Assembly (NCBI GenBank): GCA_041906145.1 | Contig: JAYRJU010000003.1 | Coordinates: forward strand, 124,001-188,000 | From: SHVO01 sp041906145 | GTDB taxonomy: Bacteria; Pseudomonadota; Alphaproteobacteria; Rhodospirillales; Rhodospirillaceae | DNA: 64,000 nt | Direction: 5' to 3' | Part shown: positions 54,974 through 61,759 of the stretch, one piece after another | Position numbering within the stretch: the stretch's first letter is position 1 | Layout of the letters: each line of letters opens with the position of its first letter | Notes under the pieces: generated by a model | Told to the model about the DNA's origin: nothing | The model's database searches: none | The model's input: only the letters and a program-made list of their open reading frames with translations | Made by a program: the position numbers and the translations under genes

Positions 54974-55192
54974 ATGGTCGAACTTCTTCGCAGCGATAAC
55001 CCGGTCCTCATCTCCGCCATGCTCTCCGCGCTGGCAGACGCGGGGATCGATGCGGTGGTGTTCGATGGGCTCGCGGACATTTACGGCGCCGCTTTCCCGC
55101 GGCGTTTAATGGTCTTGGACGAAGACCTTACACGCGCACGGCGCATAGCTTTGGATATCTGTCCGGAATTTCTGGAACCGGGCCGGGCGTAA
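54974..55192 (+). CDS. DUF2007 family small protein
   Basis: 72 residues: MVELLRSDNPVLISAMLSALADAGIDAVVFD ... RRLMVLDEDLTRARRIA, the ferredoxin-like DUF2007 (putative signal-transducing) pattern. No metal-binding residues. Function unknown. Its last 112 bases overlap, in antisense, the 3' end of the exonuclease III gene. Confidence 0.82.
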   Translation: MVELLRSDNPVLISAMLSALADAGIDAVVFDGLADIYGAAFPRRLMVLDEDLTRARRIALDICPEFLEPGRA

Positions 55193-55962
55193 GGCTCCAA
55201 CTCCACCCATACAGGCGCATGATCACTTGCGCCGGGCTTGCCGCGTACGGCACGGTCCACCCCGGCGGCCCGCAGACGCGGCGCCAAGTCGGGACTTAAA
55301 AGCACAAAGTCGAGGCGCAGGCCGGCGTCGCGGGGCCAGCGGTTGCGCACGTAATCCCAAAACGAATACATCGGTTGATCGGGATGCAAATGGCGCACGC
55401 CGTCGATCCAGCCTTGCTTCAAAAGTTTTTTAAACGCCGCGCGGCTTTCAGGCCGCAACAACGCATCTCTGTCCCAGGATTGGGAGGGATAAATATCGAG
55501 GTCCGTCGGCGCCACGTTGTAATCGCCCGCCAGTACCGCCGGGACCTTGGCCATCTTTAACACCTTTGCATGCGCGATCAGCCGCGCGAACCAAGCGAGT
55601 TTGTAGTCGAACTTTGGACCCGGTTGCGGATTGCCGTTCGGCAAATAGATCGACGCGAAAAGCGTGCCCTCGACCGCGGCTTCGATATAGCGCGCTTGTG
55701 CGTCCTTGCCGTCGCCTGGTAATGCCCGGCGCGTGACTACGGGAGTGCTACCCTTTGCAAGGATTGCGACACCATTATACGTCCGTTCTCCGCTCCACGC
55801 CGCGCCGTACCCGGCCTTCTCCAGCGCTGCGGCGGGGAAGGCGCCGTCGTCGGTCTTGAGTTCCTGAAGGCACACCACATCGGGCTTGGCGGCGCGTAGC
55901 CAAGCCAGAAGGTTCGGCAGGCGGCGCACGACATTGTTGATGTTGAACGTCGCGATCTTCAT
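55081..55962 (-). CDS. xth: Exodeoxyribonuclease III
   Basis: 293 residues. AP endonuclease and 3'-5' exonuclease of base-excision repair. Catalytic segments: MKIATFNINNV, CLQELKTDD (metal Glu), AGDYNVAPTDLD, and SDHAPVWVEL (final Asp-His). Family members usually end near the last motif. Here a basic tail of about 35 residues follows (SKAMRRARVRSSSKTIKRR), encoded opposite the DUF2007 gene. ATG 55962 is preferred over GTG 55968 by the AGGA spacing. Confidence 0.92.
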   Translation of the reverse strand: MKIATFNINNVVRRLPNLLAWLRAAKPDVVCLQELKTDDGAFPAAALEKAGYGAAWSGERTYNGVAILAKGSTPVVTRRALPGDGKDAQARYIEAAVEGTLFASIYLPNGNPQPGPKFDYKLAWFARLIAHAKVLKMAKVPAVLAGDYNVAPTDLDIYPSQSWDRDALLRPESRAAFKKLLKQGWIDGVRHLHPDQPMYSFWDYVRNRWPRDAGLRLDFVLLSPDLAPRLRAAGVDRAVRGKPGASDHAPVWVELEPYARPGSRNSGQISKAMRRARVRSSSKTIKRRGKAAP

Positions 55963-56081
55963 GGACACAGGTCCTGCCCGGCCGGTCGGTCTTTGAATTC
56001 TACGTGACCTGGGCGGTGATTTTGCACGGTGTGGTTCTGCACAACGGTGCTAGCGTTCGTTTGTTCAAAAGGGAGGACATC

Positions 56082-56399
56082 ATGCCTGCATACCTTGTCG
56101 CGCGCGTCGCGGTTCACGATCCGGAGACCTATCTGAAATATACGGCGCGCACGCCGGCGCTTATCGCGCGCCACGGCGGCAAATTCCTGACGCGCGGAAC
56201 ATCCGTCATCACGCTCGAAGGGATGCCCTTTAAAGACCGCATGGTGATCGTTGAATTCCCATCGGCGGCCCATGCCGAAGCCTTGTTCAAGGATCCCGAA
56301 TACGACGAAGCGGCAATCTTTCGCCGGGATGCCTCCGTCGCGCAGATCGTGGTCCAGGAAGGCGTCGCCGCCACGGGGATTCCTGATCCTCACGTATAA
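56082..56399 (+). CDS. DUF1330 family protein
   Basis: 105 residues, ferredoxin-like (dimeric alpha-beta barrel) fold: MPAYLVARVAVHDPETYLKY near the start and VIVEFPSAAHAEALFKDPEY in the middle are typical of DUF1330. Function unknown. The ribosome site GGGAGGA fixes the ATG. It is divergent from xth. Confidence 0.9.
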   Translation: MPAYLVARVAVHDPETYLKYTARTPALIARHGGKFLTRGTSVITLEGMPFKDRMVIVEFPSAAHAEALFKDPEYDEAAIFRRDASVAQIVVQEGVAATGIPDPHV

Positions 56400-56496
56400 G
56401 GGGAAAACGGAACGGGAAAAGGAACTGCGCGGTGCTCGCTCAGAAACTTTTGCAGCGCGGCCGCGTTAGCTCCCAGTAACATCGTTCAGGTGCTGT

Positions 56497-56709
56497 TTGG
56501 TTTATCGTTGTTTTCTGGTCTATGGGAAGAATCGGCGGGTCACTTTGCCGCCGATCGACGCTGCCAGCGCCGAGGATGCTGCGGTGTTCGCCACTAAGTT
56601 CATGCGCAGCGAAGCCGCGATTGAGATCTGGCAGGGCGCCGATCTTGTTCTTTTGCGCAAACGTGCGGCGCTTCAGCGCAAGAAATGCCTCGAACTCCTT
56701 GTCAGCTAG
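56497..56709 (+). CDS. Small hypothetical protein with EIWQG motif
   Basis: 70 residues starting at TTG, with AGG six bases upstream. Mixed alpha/beta character (MVYRCFLVYGKNRRVTLPPI, then a helix, then IEIWQGADLVLL). It resembles the convergent neighbour at 56734, which has VEIWTGEKRVV after a similar helix. A near-match to the EcfG consensus (GGAAC-N16-CGGT, 56409-56433) lies upstream. Family not recognised; the TTG start lowers certainty. Confidence 0.5.
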   Translation: MVYRCFLVYGKNRRVTLPPIDAASAEDAAVFATKFMRSEAAIEIWQGADLVLLRKRAALQRKKCLELLVS

Positions 56710-56733
56710 TTTTCGCCGGTTAAGCGAGAATTC

Positions 56734-56943
56734 TTACGAGAGGTAACGCGATTTCGGGATGCCCGGATTCGTGAGGGTGACCACCCGCTTTTCGCCGGTC
56801 CATATTTCCACGATGCGGTAGTCCTCGCCGGCAAGCTTTAAGCTCGCCTTCGCGACAGCCTCAAGCGGTTCGCGCGCGCGCACTAAAAAAGGGGGGCAGG
56901 GCGCTCCGGCGCGGGTGATCGTGCGGCAGATGTAGGTCGTCAT
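56734..56943 (-). CDS. Small hypothetical protein with EIWTG motif
   Basis: 69 residues: MTTYICRTITRAGAP, a helix (EPLEAVAKASLKLAG), then YRIVEIWTGEKRVVTL. A perfect AGGAGG ribosome site precedes the ATG. No signal peptide. It resembles the gene it faces (24 bases between stops), so the two may be distant paralogues. Family not recognised. Confidence 0.65.
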   Translation of the reverse strand: MTTYICRTITRAGAPCPPFLVRAREPLEAVAKASLKLAGEDYRIVEIWTGEKRVVTLTNPGIPKSRYLS

Positions 56944-57034
56944 TCGTCCTCCTGCCAAACACAACGGCGTATCCCCGCATCCGGGTCCCGTTCTTGGCGC
57001 TGACGCTTCCGCTCCGTCTACGCGAAACGGTGAA

Positions 57035-57060
57035 GGAACACGCGTGTTTGGTCGGGTGTT
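57035..57060 (+). promoter_or_regulatory. Weak candidate EcfG-type promoter
   Basis: GGAAC (57035-57039), 17 bases, then TGTT (57057-57060). One base differs from the CGTT consensus. It lies 40 bases before the small open frame at 57100. Confidence 0.3.
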
Positions 57061-57099
57061 GAGTCCGATATCAAACGACTTCCTCTCGGAAGAGGCTTT

Positions 57100-57288
57100 A
57101 TGAGCGACAACCGGTTTTTTGTGATGGAGACGGCCGACATCCTGGCGACCCTGGCCAATGAGCAAGATGTCAAGAAGGACGCGGTTAATTCCGCAGCAAA
57201 AGGCCCCGCCGAAGCGGAGCCTTTCGGGCTGCTAGGGGAACAGCCTGCTCGGCAATCAGGGGGACTAACCGAGATGAAGCCCACATAG
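57100..57288 (+). CDS. Doubtful small open frame containing a long hairpin
   Basis: 62 codons with GAGG six bases before the ATG. The first half (ETADILATLANEQDV) could be a helix. The second half is occupied by a long GC-rich stem-loop (57193-57232; GCAGC/GCTGC, AAAGGC/GCCTTT and CCGC-CGAA-GCGG nested). The stretch may therefore be an RNA or a mRNA end rather than, or in addition to, a protein gene. Confidence 0.3.
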   Translation: MSDNRFFVMETADILATLANEQDVKKDAVNSAAKGPAEAEPFGLLGEQPARQSGGLTEMKPT

Positions 57289-57351
57289 GCCCATGCAAGG
57301 CGTGGTCAAGCAGCGCGCCCGCCAGTTCACGGTCATGTCATCCGGCGCCGT

Positions 57352-57597
57352 TTATCTGCAGCGGATCACGCGCGTTTGCATCCTCGAATCTGCGGTGATG
57401 CGCGCGGCGTTTTCGTAACCGTTCGGACAGGCCGCATAGGCTTGTGCGTCGCAATCGGCGTCCAGCCCGCGCTTGCAGTCGAAGGTGATCGTATTGGGGA
57501 TGCCGACTTCGTTTTTCACTCGCGTGCAGGCTGAGGTGCCGGCGGCGACGCCAACGGCGAGTGGCAGGGTCAACAGGAGCCGTGTGAATTTAGCCAT
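57352..57597 (-). CDS. Small lipoprotein-like exported protein
   Basis: 81 residues. Signal sequence with a lipobox-like end (VAAGTSAC, C24), then a domain with four more cysteines (FDCKRG, ADCDAQ, AACPNG, IRCR) that could form two disulfides. GGAGGAAC precedes the ATG. Probably envelope-located; family not recognised. Confidence 0.65.
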   Translation of the reverse strand: MAKFTRLLLTLPLAVGVAAGTSACTRVKNEVGIPNTITFDCKRGLDADCDAQAYAACPNGYENAARITADSRMQTRVIRCR

Positions 57598-57944
57598 TTG
57601 TTCCTCCGCTATTGTTTTGAACCCTAACGCCGGCCCGCAGAGGGAGGTTTCCTCCGGGTTTTAGCCGTGAAAAGGGAAACCGGGTCACGCGCTGGCGTGC
57701 GGTTTCATCTGCCGGTGAGGAAGCGGACGTTTCTCACGCGCAACTGGCATATTTATACCGACCTGTATAAAATCTGCGCCGCGTTGTCATTTCGACCGCG
57801 GGTTATGTCAATCGTGTCCGATTGGGAAGAAATAAACGGGCTCGCGCCGGCCCGATTATTGATTCGTGTCAAATGAAACAGGGGGAAGGAGCGATAAAGT
57901 GCGCTTTACGATCGGTAATCACTTGCTAAGAAGCGCCGCCCAGA
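57598..57944. other. 347-base divergent region between lipoprotein and TetR genes
   Basis: It holds the palindrome 57752-57771 and a second inverted repeat CAATCG-TGTC-CGATTG (57809-57824). A GGAGG-TTT-CCTCC hairpin sits near 57641-57655. No credible gene. Confidence 0.5.
57752..57771. promoter_or_regulatory. Candidate TetR operator
   Basis: TTTATAC and GTATAAA form a perfect 7-bp inverted repeat with a 6-base spacer, 174 bases before the TetR gene. Size and symmetry fit a TetR-family operator. The assignment is by position only. Confidence 0.4.
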
Positions 57945-58634
57945 ATGGCGGCTTCACAGCGCCAGGAAAGACGCTTGAGCGATTTAGACGACGTTATCCC
58001 CACCGGACGGCGCGCGCTTACACGCCAGAAGATCCTCGAAGCGGCGTACGCTCTTTTTACCGCTCAGGGCGTGAACCTGGTTGGCGTGGACACAATCAGT
58101 GCGCGCTCCGGCGTTGCCAAGATGACGCTCTATCATCATTTCAAGGCGAAAGAGAATCTGGTCTTGGCTTACCTTGATTTGCGGGCCAAGCGCTGGACTG
58201 TCGGTTGGTTGAAAGCGGGAGTGAAGGCAAGGGGCGCGACGCCCAGCGCCCGTCTTCTGGCCATCTTCGACCTGTTCCATGAGTGGTTCGGCGCCGACGG
58301 CTTCGAGGGCTGCCCTTTCTTACGCATCATTTGTGAATCGGAAGTCGGTTCGCCCGTGCACAAGGCGACCGCGCTGAAGCTTGGCCAAATGGAGAGTTTT
58401 GTCGGCCAACTCGCGCGCAGCGCTAAGCTTCCTGATCCGAATGGGTTCGCCAGCGCATGGATGATGCTCATGGAAGGCGCGATCATGAGCGCGCGGGCCG
58501 GTCACAAGGACGCCGCCTTGAAAGCCAAGGACGCCGCGGAGGTGCTCCTCGAGGCGTGGAGCCGTAGACCAGCTAAAACGGCTTCAATTAAACGCCGCGC
58601 GAAGGCCGTACCTAAAAGAAAGCCGTCGCGCTAA
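57945..58634 (+). CDS. TetR/AcrR family transcriptional regulator
   Basis: 229 residues. N-terminal helix-turn-helix (about 25-75: LTRQKILEAAYALFTAQGV, ARSGVAKMTLYHHFKAKENL) and a TetR-type ligand domain with GADGFEGCPFLRII, as in the ComR/NemR-like subgroup. The last 25 residues are a Lys/Arg-rich tail (RRPAKTASIKRRAKAVPKRK). TTG 57975, behind AGGAAAG, is an alternative start. The target is unknown; a trmN-like gene follows after 29 bases. Confidence 0.87.
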   Translation: MAASQRQERRLSDLDDVIPTGRRALTRQKILEAAYALFTAQGVNLVGVDTISARSGVAKMTLYHHFKAKENLVLAYLDLRAKRWTVGWLKAGVKARGATPSARLLAIFDLFHEWFGADGFEGCPFLRIICESEVGSPVHKATALKLGQMESFVGQLARSAKLPDPNGFASAWMMLMEGAIMSARAGHKDAALKAKDAAEVLLEAWSRRPAKTASIKRRAKAVPKRKPSR

Positions 58635-58663
58635 GCGCGCTCTTCTCGTTATCCTCGCCGCCT

Positions 58664-59407
58664 ATGGCGCCACAGGATTTGGCCTTCACCGATGATCGTC
58701 TTCTCGACGGGCGCGTTCACATACGCCAGCCCGCCGACGGCTATCGTGTTGCGGTCGATCCCGTGCTCCTCGCCGCCGCCGTTCCCGCCAAGTCCGGTCA
58801 ACATGTGCTTGATGCTGGATGCGGCACCGGTGGGGCCATGTTTTGCCTCGCGGCGCGCGTACCCGGCCTGCGTCTCACCGGCCTCGAACTGCAGCCCCAA
58901 CTCGCCGCATATGCGCGCGCGGGGATTGCCCTCAACGCTCTTGAGCAGTCCGCGCGCGTAATCACAGGCAATCTCACGAGTGTTGCCCACGGTGCGTACG
59001 ACATCGTGATGACAAACCCGCCGTTCGCCGAAGGCGGCACGCCGCCGCCGAACGCCTCCCGCGCGGTAGCGCATATGGAAAGCGATCTCGACCTTCCCAG
59101 CTGGTTGCGTCACTGCTTGGCCGCCCTGAAACCGAAGGGGCGTCTCGTGATCATCCACCGTGCGGACCGCCTGTCCGACATTCTGGGAGCGCTGCAGGGG
59201 CGCGCGGGAGACATTCGCGTCCTTCCCATTCACGCCAAGGCCGGCCAGCCGGCCCGCCGGGTGATTGTCGATGCGGGCAAGGACCGTCGGACACCGGATG
59301 CGCTCCTGCCGGGGTTCATCCTGCATGGTGAGGACGGCGCGTTCACACCCGCGGCCGACGCCGTGTTGCGCGGCGCGGGCGCGCTTCCCCAGCTCTTGCA
59401 AACTTGA
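58664..59407 (+). CDS. tRNA1(Val) A37 N6-methyltransferase-like protein (TrmN6)
   Basis: 247 residues, class I SAM-dependent methyltransferase. VLDAGCGTGGAMFCLA is the SAM site, and TNPPFAEGG is the N6-adenine methylase motif. The N-terminal PADGYRVAVDPVLLAAA matches the YfiC/TrmN6 family. Substrate inferred from the family. The S49 peptidase gene follows after 57 bases. Confidence 0.85.
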   Translation: MAPQDLAFTDDRLLDGRVHIRQPADGYRVAVDPVLLAAAVPAKSGQHVLDAGCGTGGAMFCLAARVPGLRLTGLELQPQLAAYARAGIALNALEQSARVITGNLTSVAHGAYDIVMTNPPFAEGGTPPPNASRAVAHMESDLDLPSWLRHCLAALKPKGRLVIIHRADRLSDILGALQGRAGDIRVLPIHAKAGQPARRVIVDAGKDRRTPDALLPGFILHGEDGAFTPAADAVLRGAGALPQLLQT

Positions 59408-59464
59408 AAAACGTACCGAAATTGGAAGGGCTTGTGTCCCAGTCCGATATGGTAAGCTCCGCGC

Positions 59465-60346
59465 ATGGAAGTGATCGACCGTCTCAACGATTTTCTCGCC
59501 GACCACGGCATCGTGCGCGCGAAGCTGCCGACCCCGTCGGTGTCTGTGGTGCGCCTGCAGGGCGTTATCGGCGCGGTTGGCATGGGCCGGCGCGGCCTCA
59601 GCCTCAACGCCCTTGAAGCGACCCTCAAGAAGGCTTTTTCAAAGCACGTACGCGCCGTGTGCCTGCAGATTAATTCGCCAGGCGGCTCGCCCGTGCAATC
59701 GGCACAGATCGCCGCGCGTATTCGGCAGCTGTCCAAAGACAATAAAATTCCCGTGTTCGCGTTCGCCGAGGATATCGCGGCCTCCGGCGGCTATTGGCTC
59801 GCGCTCGCGGCCGACGAGATTTACGCCGATGCAATGTCCGTGGTTGGCTCCATTGGCGTGATCTCGGCGAGCTTCGGCTTCCAAGATCTCATCTCGAAAA
59901 TGGGAGTCGAGCGGCGCGTGCATGCGCAAGGCGCGCACAAAAGCTTCCTTGATCCGTTCAAGCCTGAGAACCCCGAGGACGTCGCGCGCCTGGACGCCAT
60001 CCAGAAAGACATTCACCGCCAGTTCACCACGTTCGTGCGTAATCGCCGCGCGGAACGCCTGACGGCCGCCGATGAAACTGTTTTCAATGGCGATATTTGG
60101 ACGGGGGAGCGCGCGCTTGAGCTCGGACTCGTCGATGGCCTCGGTGACCTAAGGACGATCGTGCGCCGCAAGTACGGTCCCGACGTGCGTTTCCTCACCG
60201 TTGAACGTCCCATGAACTGGCTCGAACGCCGTTTGGGCCGCGTTGGCTTTTCGGGCCCCGAAAGCGCTGATGCGCGCATCAGCTGGGCCTCGGATTTGAT
60301 CTCGGCGGTCGAAGAGCGCGCTCATTGGGCGAGGTTCGGACTTTGA
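59465..60346 (+). CDS. S49 family peptidase (SohB/SppA type)
   Basis: 293 residues. ClpP-like fold with Ser-Lys dyad: S107 in DIAASGGYWLA and K159 in AHKSFLDPF; NSPGGSPVQS and VGSIGVI are also typical. There is no N-terminal membrane segment, unlike SppA. The small membrane protein gene that overlaps it by 4 bases could supply an anchor (inference). Degrades signal peptides or membrane-protein fragments in other bacteria. Confidence 0.9.
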   Translation: MEVIDRLNDFLADHGIVRAKLPTPSVSVVRLQGVIGAVGMGRRGLSLNALEATLKKAFSKHVRAVCLQINSPGGSPVQSAQIAARIRQLSKDNKIPVFAFAEDIAASGGYWLALAADEIYADAMSVVGSIGVISASFGFQDLISKMGVERRVHAQGAHKSFLDPFKPENPEDVARLDAIQKDIHRQFTTFVRNRRAERLTAADETVFNGDIWTGERALELGLVDGLGDLRTIVRRKYGPDVRFLTVERPMNWLERRLGRVGFSGPESADARISWASDLISAVEERAHWARFGL

Positions 60347-60582
60347 TCTCGATCTTGAAGATCCTTTTCACCATCGGCGTCATCATCGTCGTGTACTTGG
60401 GATTCAAGTACCGTTGGCGGCTCACCGATATGACCCGGGCCGCCGCGCGTATGGCGGGCGCCGACGTCAGGCCGCCCGGCCAGCCCCGTTCCGGCCCGCC
60501 GGTGGTTCAGGACCTCGTGCCCTGCCGCAAATGCGGGGCGTATGTCGCATCCGGCATGACATGTTCCTGCGAAAAAAGCTGA
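60343..60582 (+). CDS. Small membrane protein with CxxC...CxC end (PP0621-like)
   Basis: 79 residues: one N-terminal membrane segment (MISILKILFTIGVIIVVYLG), a basic linker, and PCRKCGAYVASGMTCSC, a zinc-ribbon-like end. The pattern resembles the PP0621 family of small membrane proteins, whose function is unknown. The TTG start overlaps the stop of the S49 peptidase gene (TTGA). Confidence 0.65.
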   Translation: MISILKILFTIGVIIVVYLGFKYRWRLTDMTRAAARMAGADVRPPGQPRSGPPVVQDLVPCRKCGAYVASGMTCSCEKS

Positions 60583-60668
60583 TTCTATCGGCTGATCTCA
60601 AAGGCGGCTGTTGATTTGAGGCCGGTCGGTCGGTAGCTTCCCGGCTCCTTTATCTGTGGATCAGACCG

Positions 60669-61754
60669 ATGGCTCGCGCCGCCAAGAAACGCCCCAAAAT
60701 CAAAGCCAAGCCCAAAGCGAAAGCCAAGCTCAAGGCGAAGGCCAAGCCTGAAGCGAAGCCGGTTGCAAAGAAGGCGCCGGGCAAGAAAGCGGCTCCAAAA
60801 AAGGCGCCGGTAAAGAAGGCCGCCGCGAAGCCGATGCCGAAGCGCCGCGCAACGCCGGTCGCCGCCGTGCCTAAGAAGGCGGTGAAACCGTCCACCAAGC
60901 CGACCAGCTTTCAAGGTTTGATTCTCGCGCTCCAAAATTTCTGGGCCGAACAGGGCTGCGTGATCATGCAGCCGTACGACATGGAGATGGGCGCCGGCAC
61001 ATTCCATCCGGCAACCACACTGCGCGCGCTCGGCCCCGACACTTGGAATGCGGCCTATGTGCAGCCCTCGCGCCGGCCGACCGACGGCCGCTATGGCGAG
61101 AACCCCAACCGCCTCCAGCACTATTATCAATATCAAGTCATCTTGAAGCCTTCGCCGGCCGATCCGCAGGCCCTCTATCTCAAAAGCCTCGAAGCGATCG
61201 GCATCGATGTCATGGCGCACGATATCCGCTTTGTCGAAGATGACTGGGAAAGTCCGACATTGGGCGCCTGGGGACTCGGCTGGGAAGTCTGGTGCGATGG
61301 GATGGAGATCACCCAGTTCACCTACTTCCAACAGGTCGGCGGGCTTGAGTGCGATCCGGTCGCCGTTGAACTCACTTACGGACTCGAACGCCTGGCCATG
61401 TATGTGTACGGCGTCGAAAACGTCTACGATCTCGACTTCAATGATCGCGGCGTGAAGTATGGCGACATCTTCAAGCGCGCCGAGATTGAATACTCCGCGC
61501 ACAATTTCGAGTTCGCGAACACGGACATTCTATTCAAGCGTTTCACGGACTGCGAGAACGAGTGCCGTGCGTTGCTCGAGCATCGCCTTGCGCTGCCGGC
61601 CTACGATCAGTGCATCAAGGCCTCCCATACCTTCAACCTTCTGGATGCCCGCGGCGTCATCAGCGTCACTGAACGCGCCGCATACATCGGCCGCGTCCGC
61701 GCGCTTGCCAAAGCGTGCTGCGAGATGTGGCTCCAGCCCACGAATGCCCGGTAA
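60669..61754 (+). CDS. glyQ: Glycyl-tRNA synthetase alpha subunit with histone-like N-terminal extension
   Basis: 361 residues. The catalytic core (about 80-361) is a normal GlyQ: FQGLILALQNFWAEQGC, GAGTFHPATTLRALGP, AYVQPSRRPTDGRYGENPNR and GLGWEVWCDGMEITQFTYFQ. Residues 1-75 are an added tail made almost only of Lys, Ala, Pro and Arg (KAKPKAKAKLKAKAKPEAK), absent from typical GlyQ of about 290-300 residues. It could bind tRNA or DNA. ATG 60669 has only a weak ribosome site; no start codon lies close to the core. glyS follows after 5 bases. Confidence 0.93.
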   Translation: MARAAKKRPKIKAKPKAKAKLKAKAKPEAKPVAKKAPGKKAAPKKAPVKKAAAKPMPKRRATPVAAVPKKAVKPSTKPTSFQGLILALQNFWAEQGCVIMQPYDMEMGAGTFHPATTLRALGPDTWNAAYVQPSRRPTDGRYGENPNRLQHYYQYQVILKPSPADPQALYLKSLEAIGIDVMAHDIRFVEDDWESPTLGAWGLGWEVWCDGMEITQFTYFQQVGGLECDPVAVELTYGLERLAMYVYGVENVYDLDFNDRGVKYGDIFKRAEIEYSAHNFEFANTDILFKRFTDCENECRALLEHRLALPAYDQCIKASHTFNLLDARGVISVTERAAYIGRVRALAKACCEMWLQPTNAR

Positions 61755-61759
61755 CTGTC

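Noticed and set aside
56409..56425. LexA-like direct repeat GAAC...GAAC
   Set aside because: The spacing is 8 bases instead of the 7 needed for the alphaproteobacterial GTTC-N7-GTTC type SOS box.
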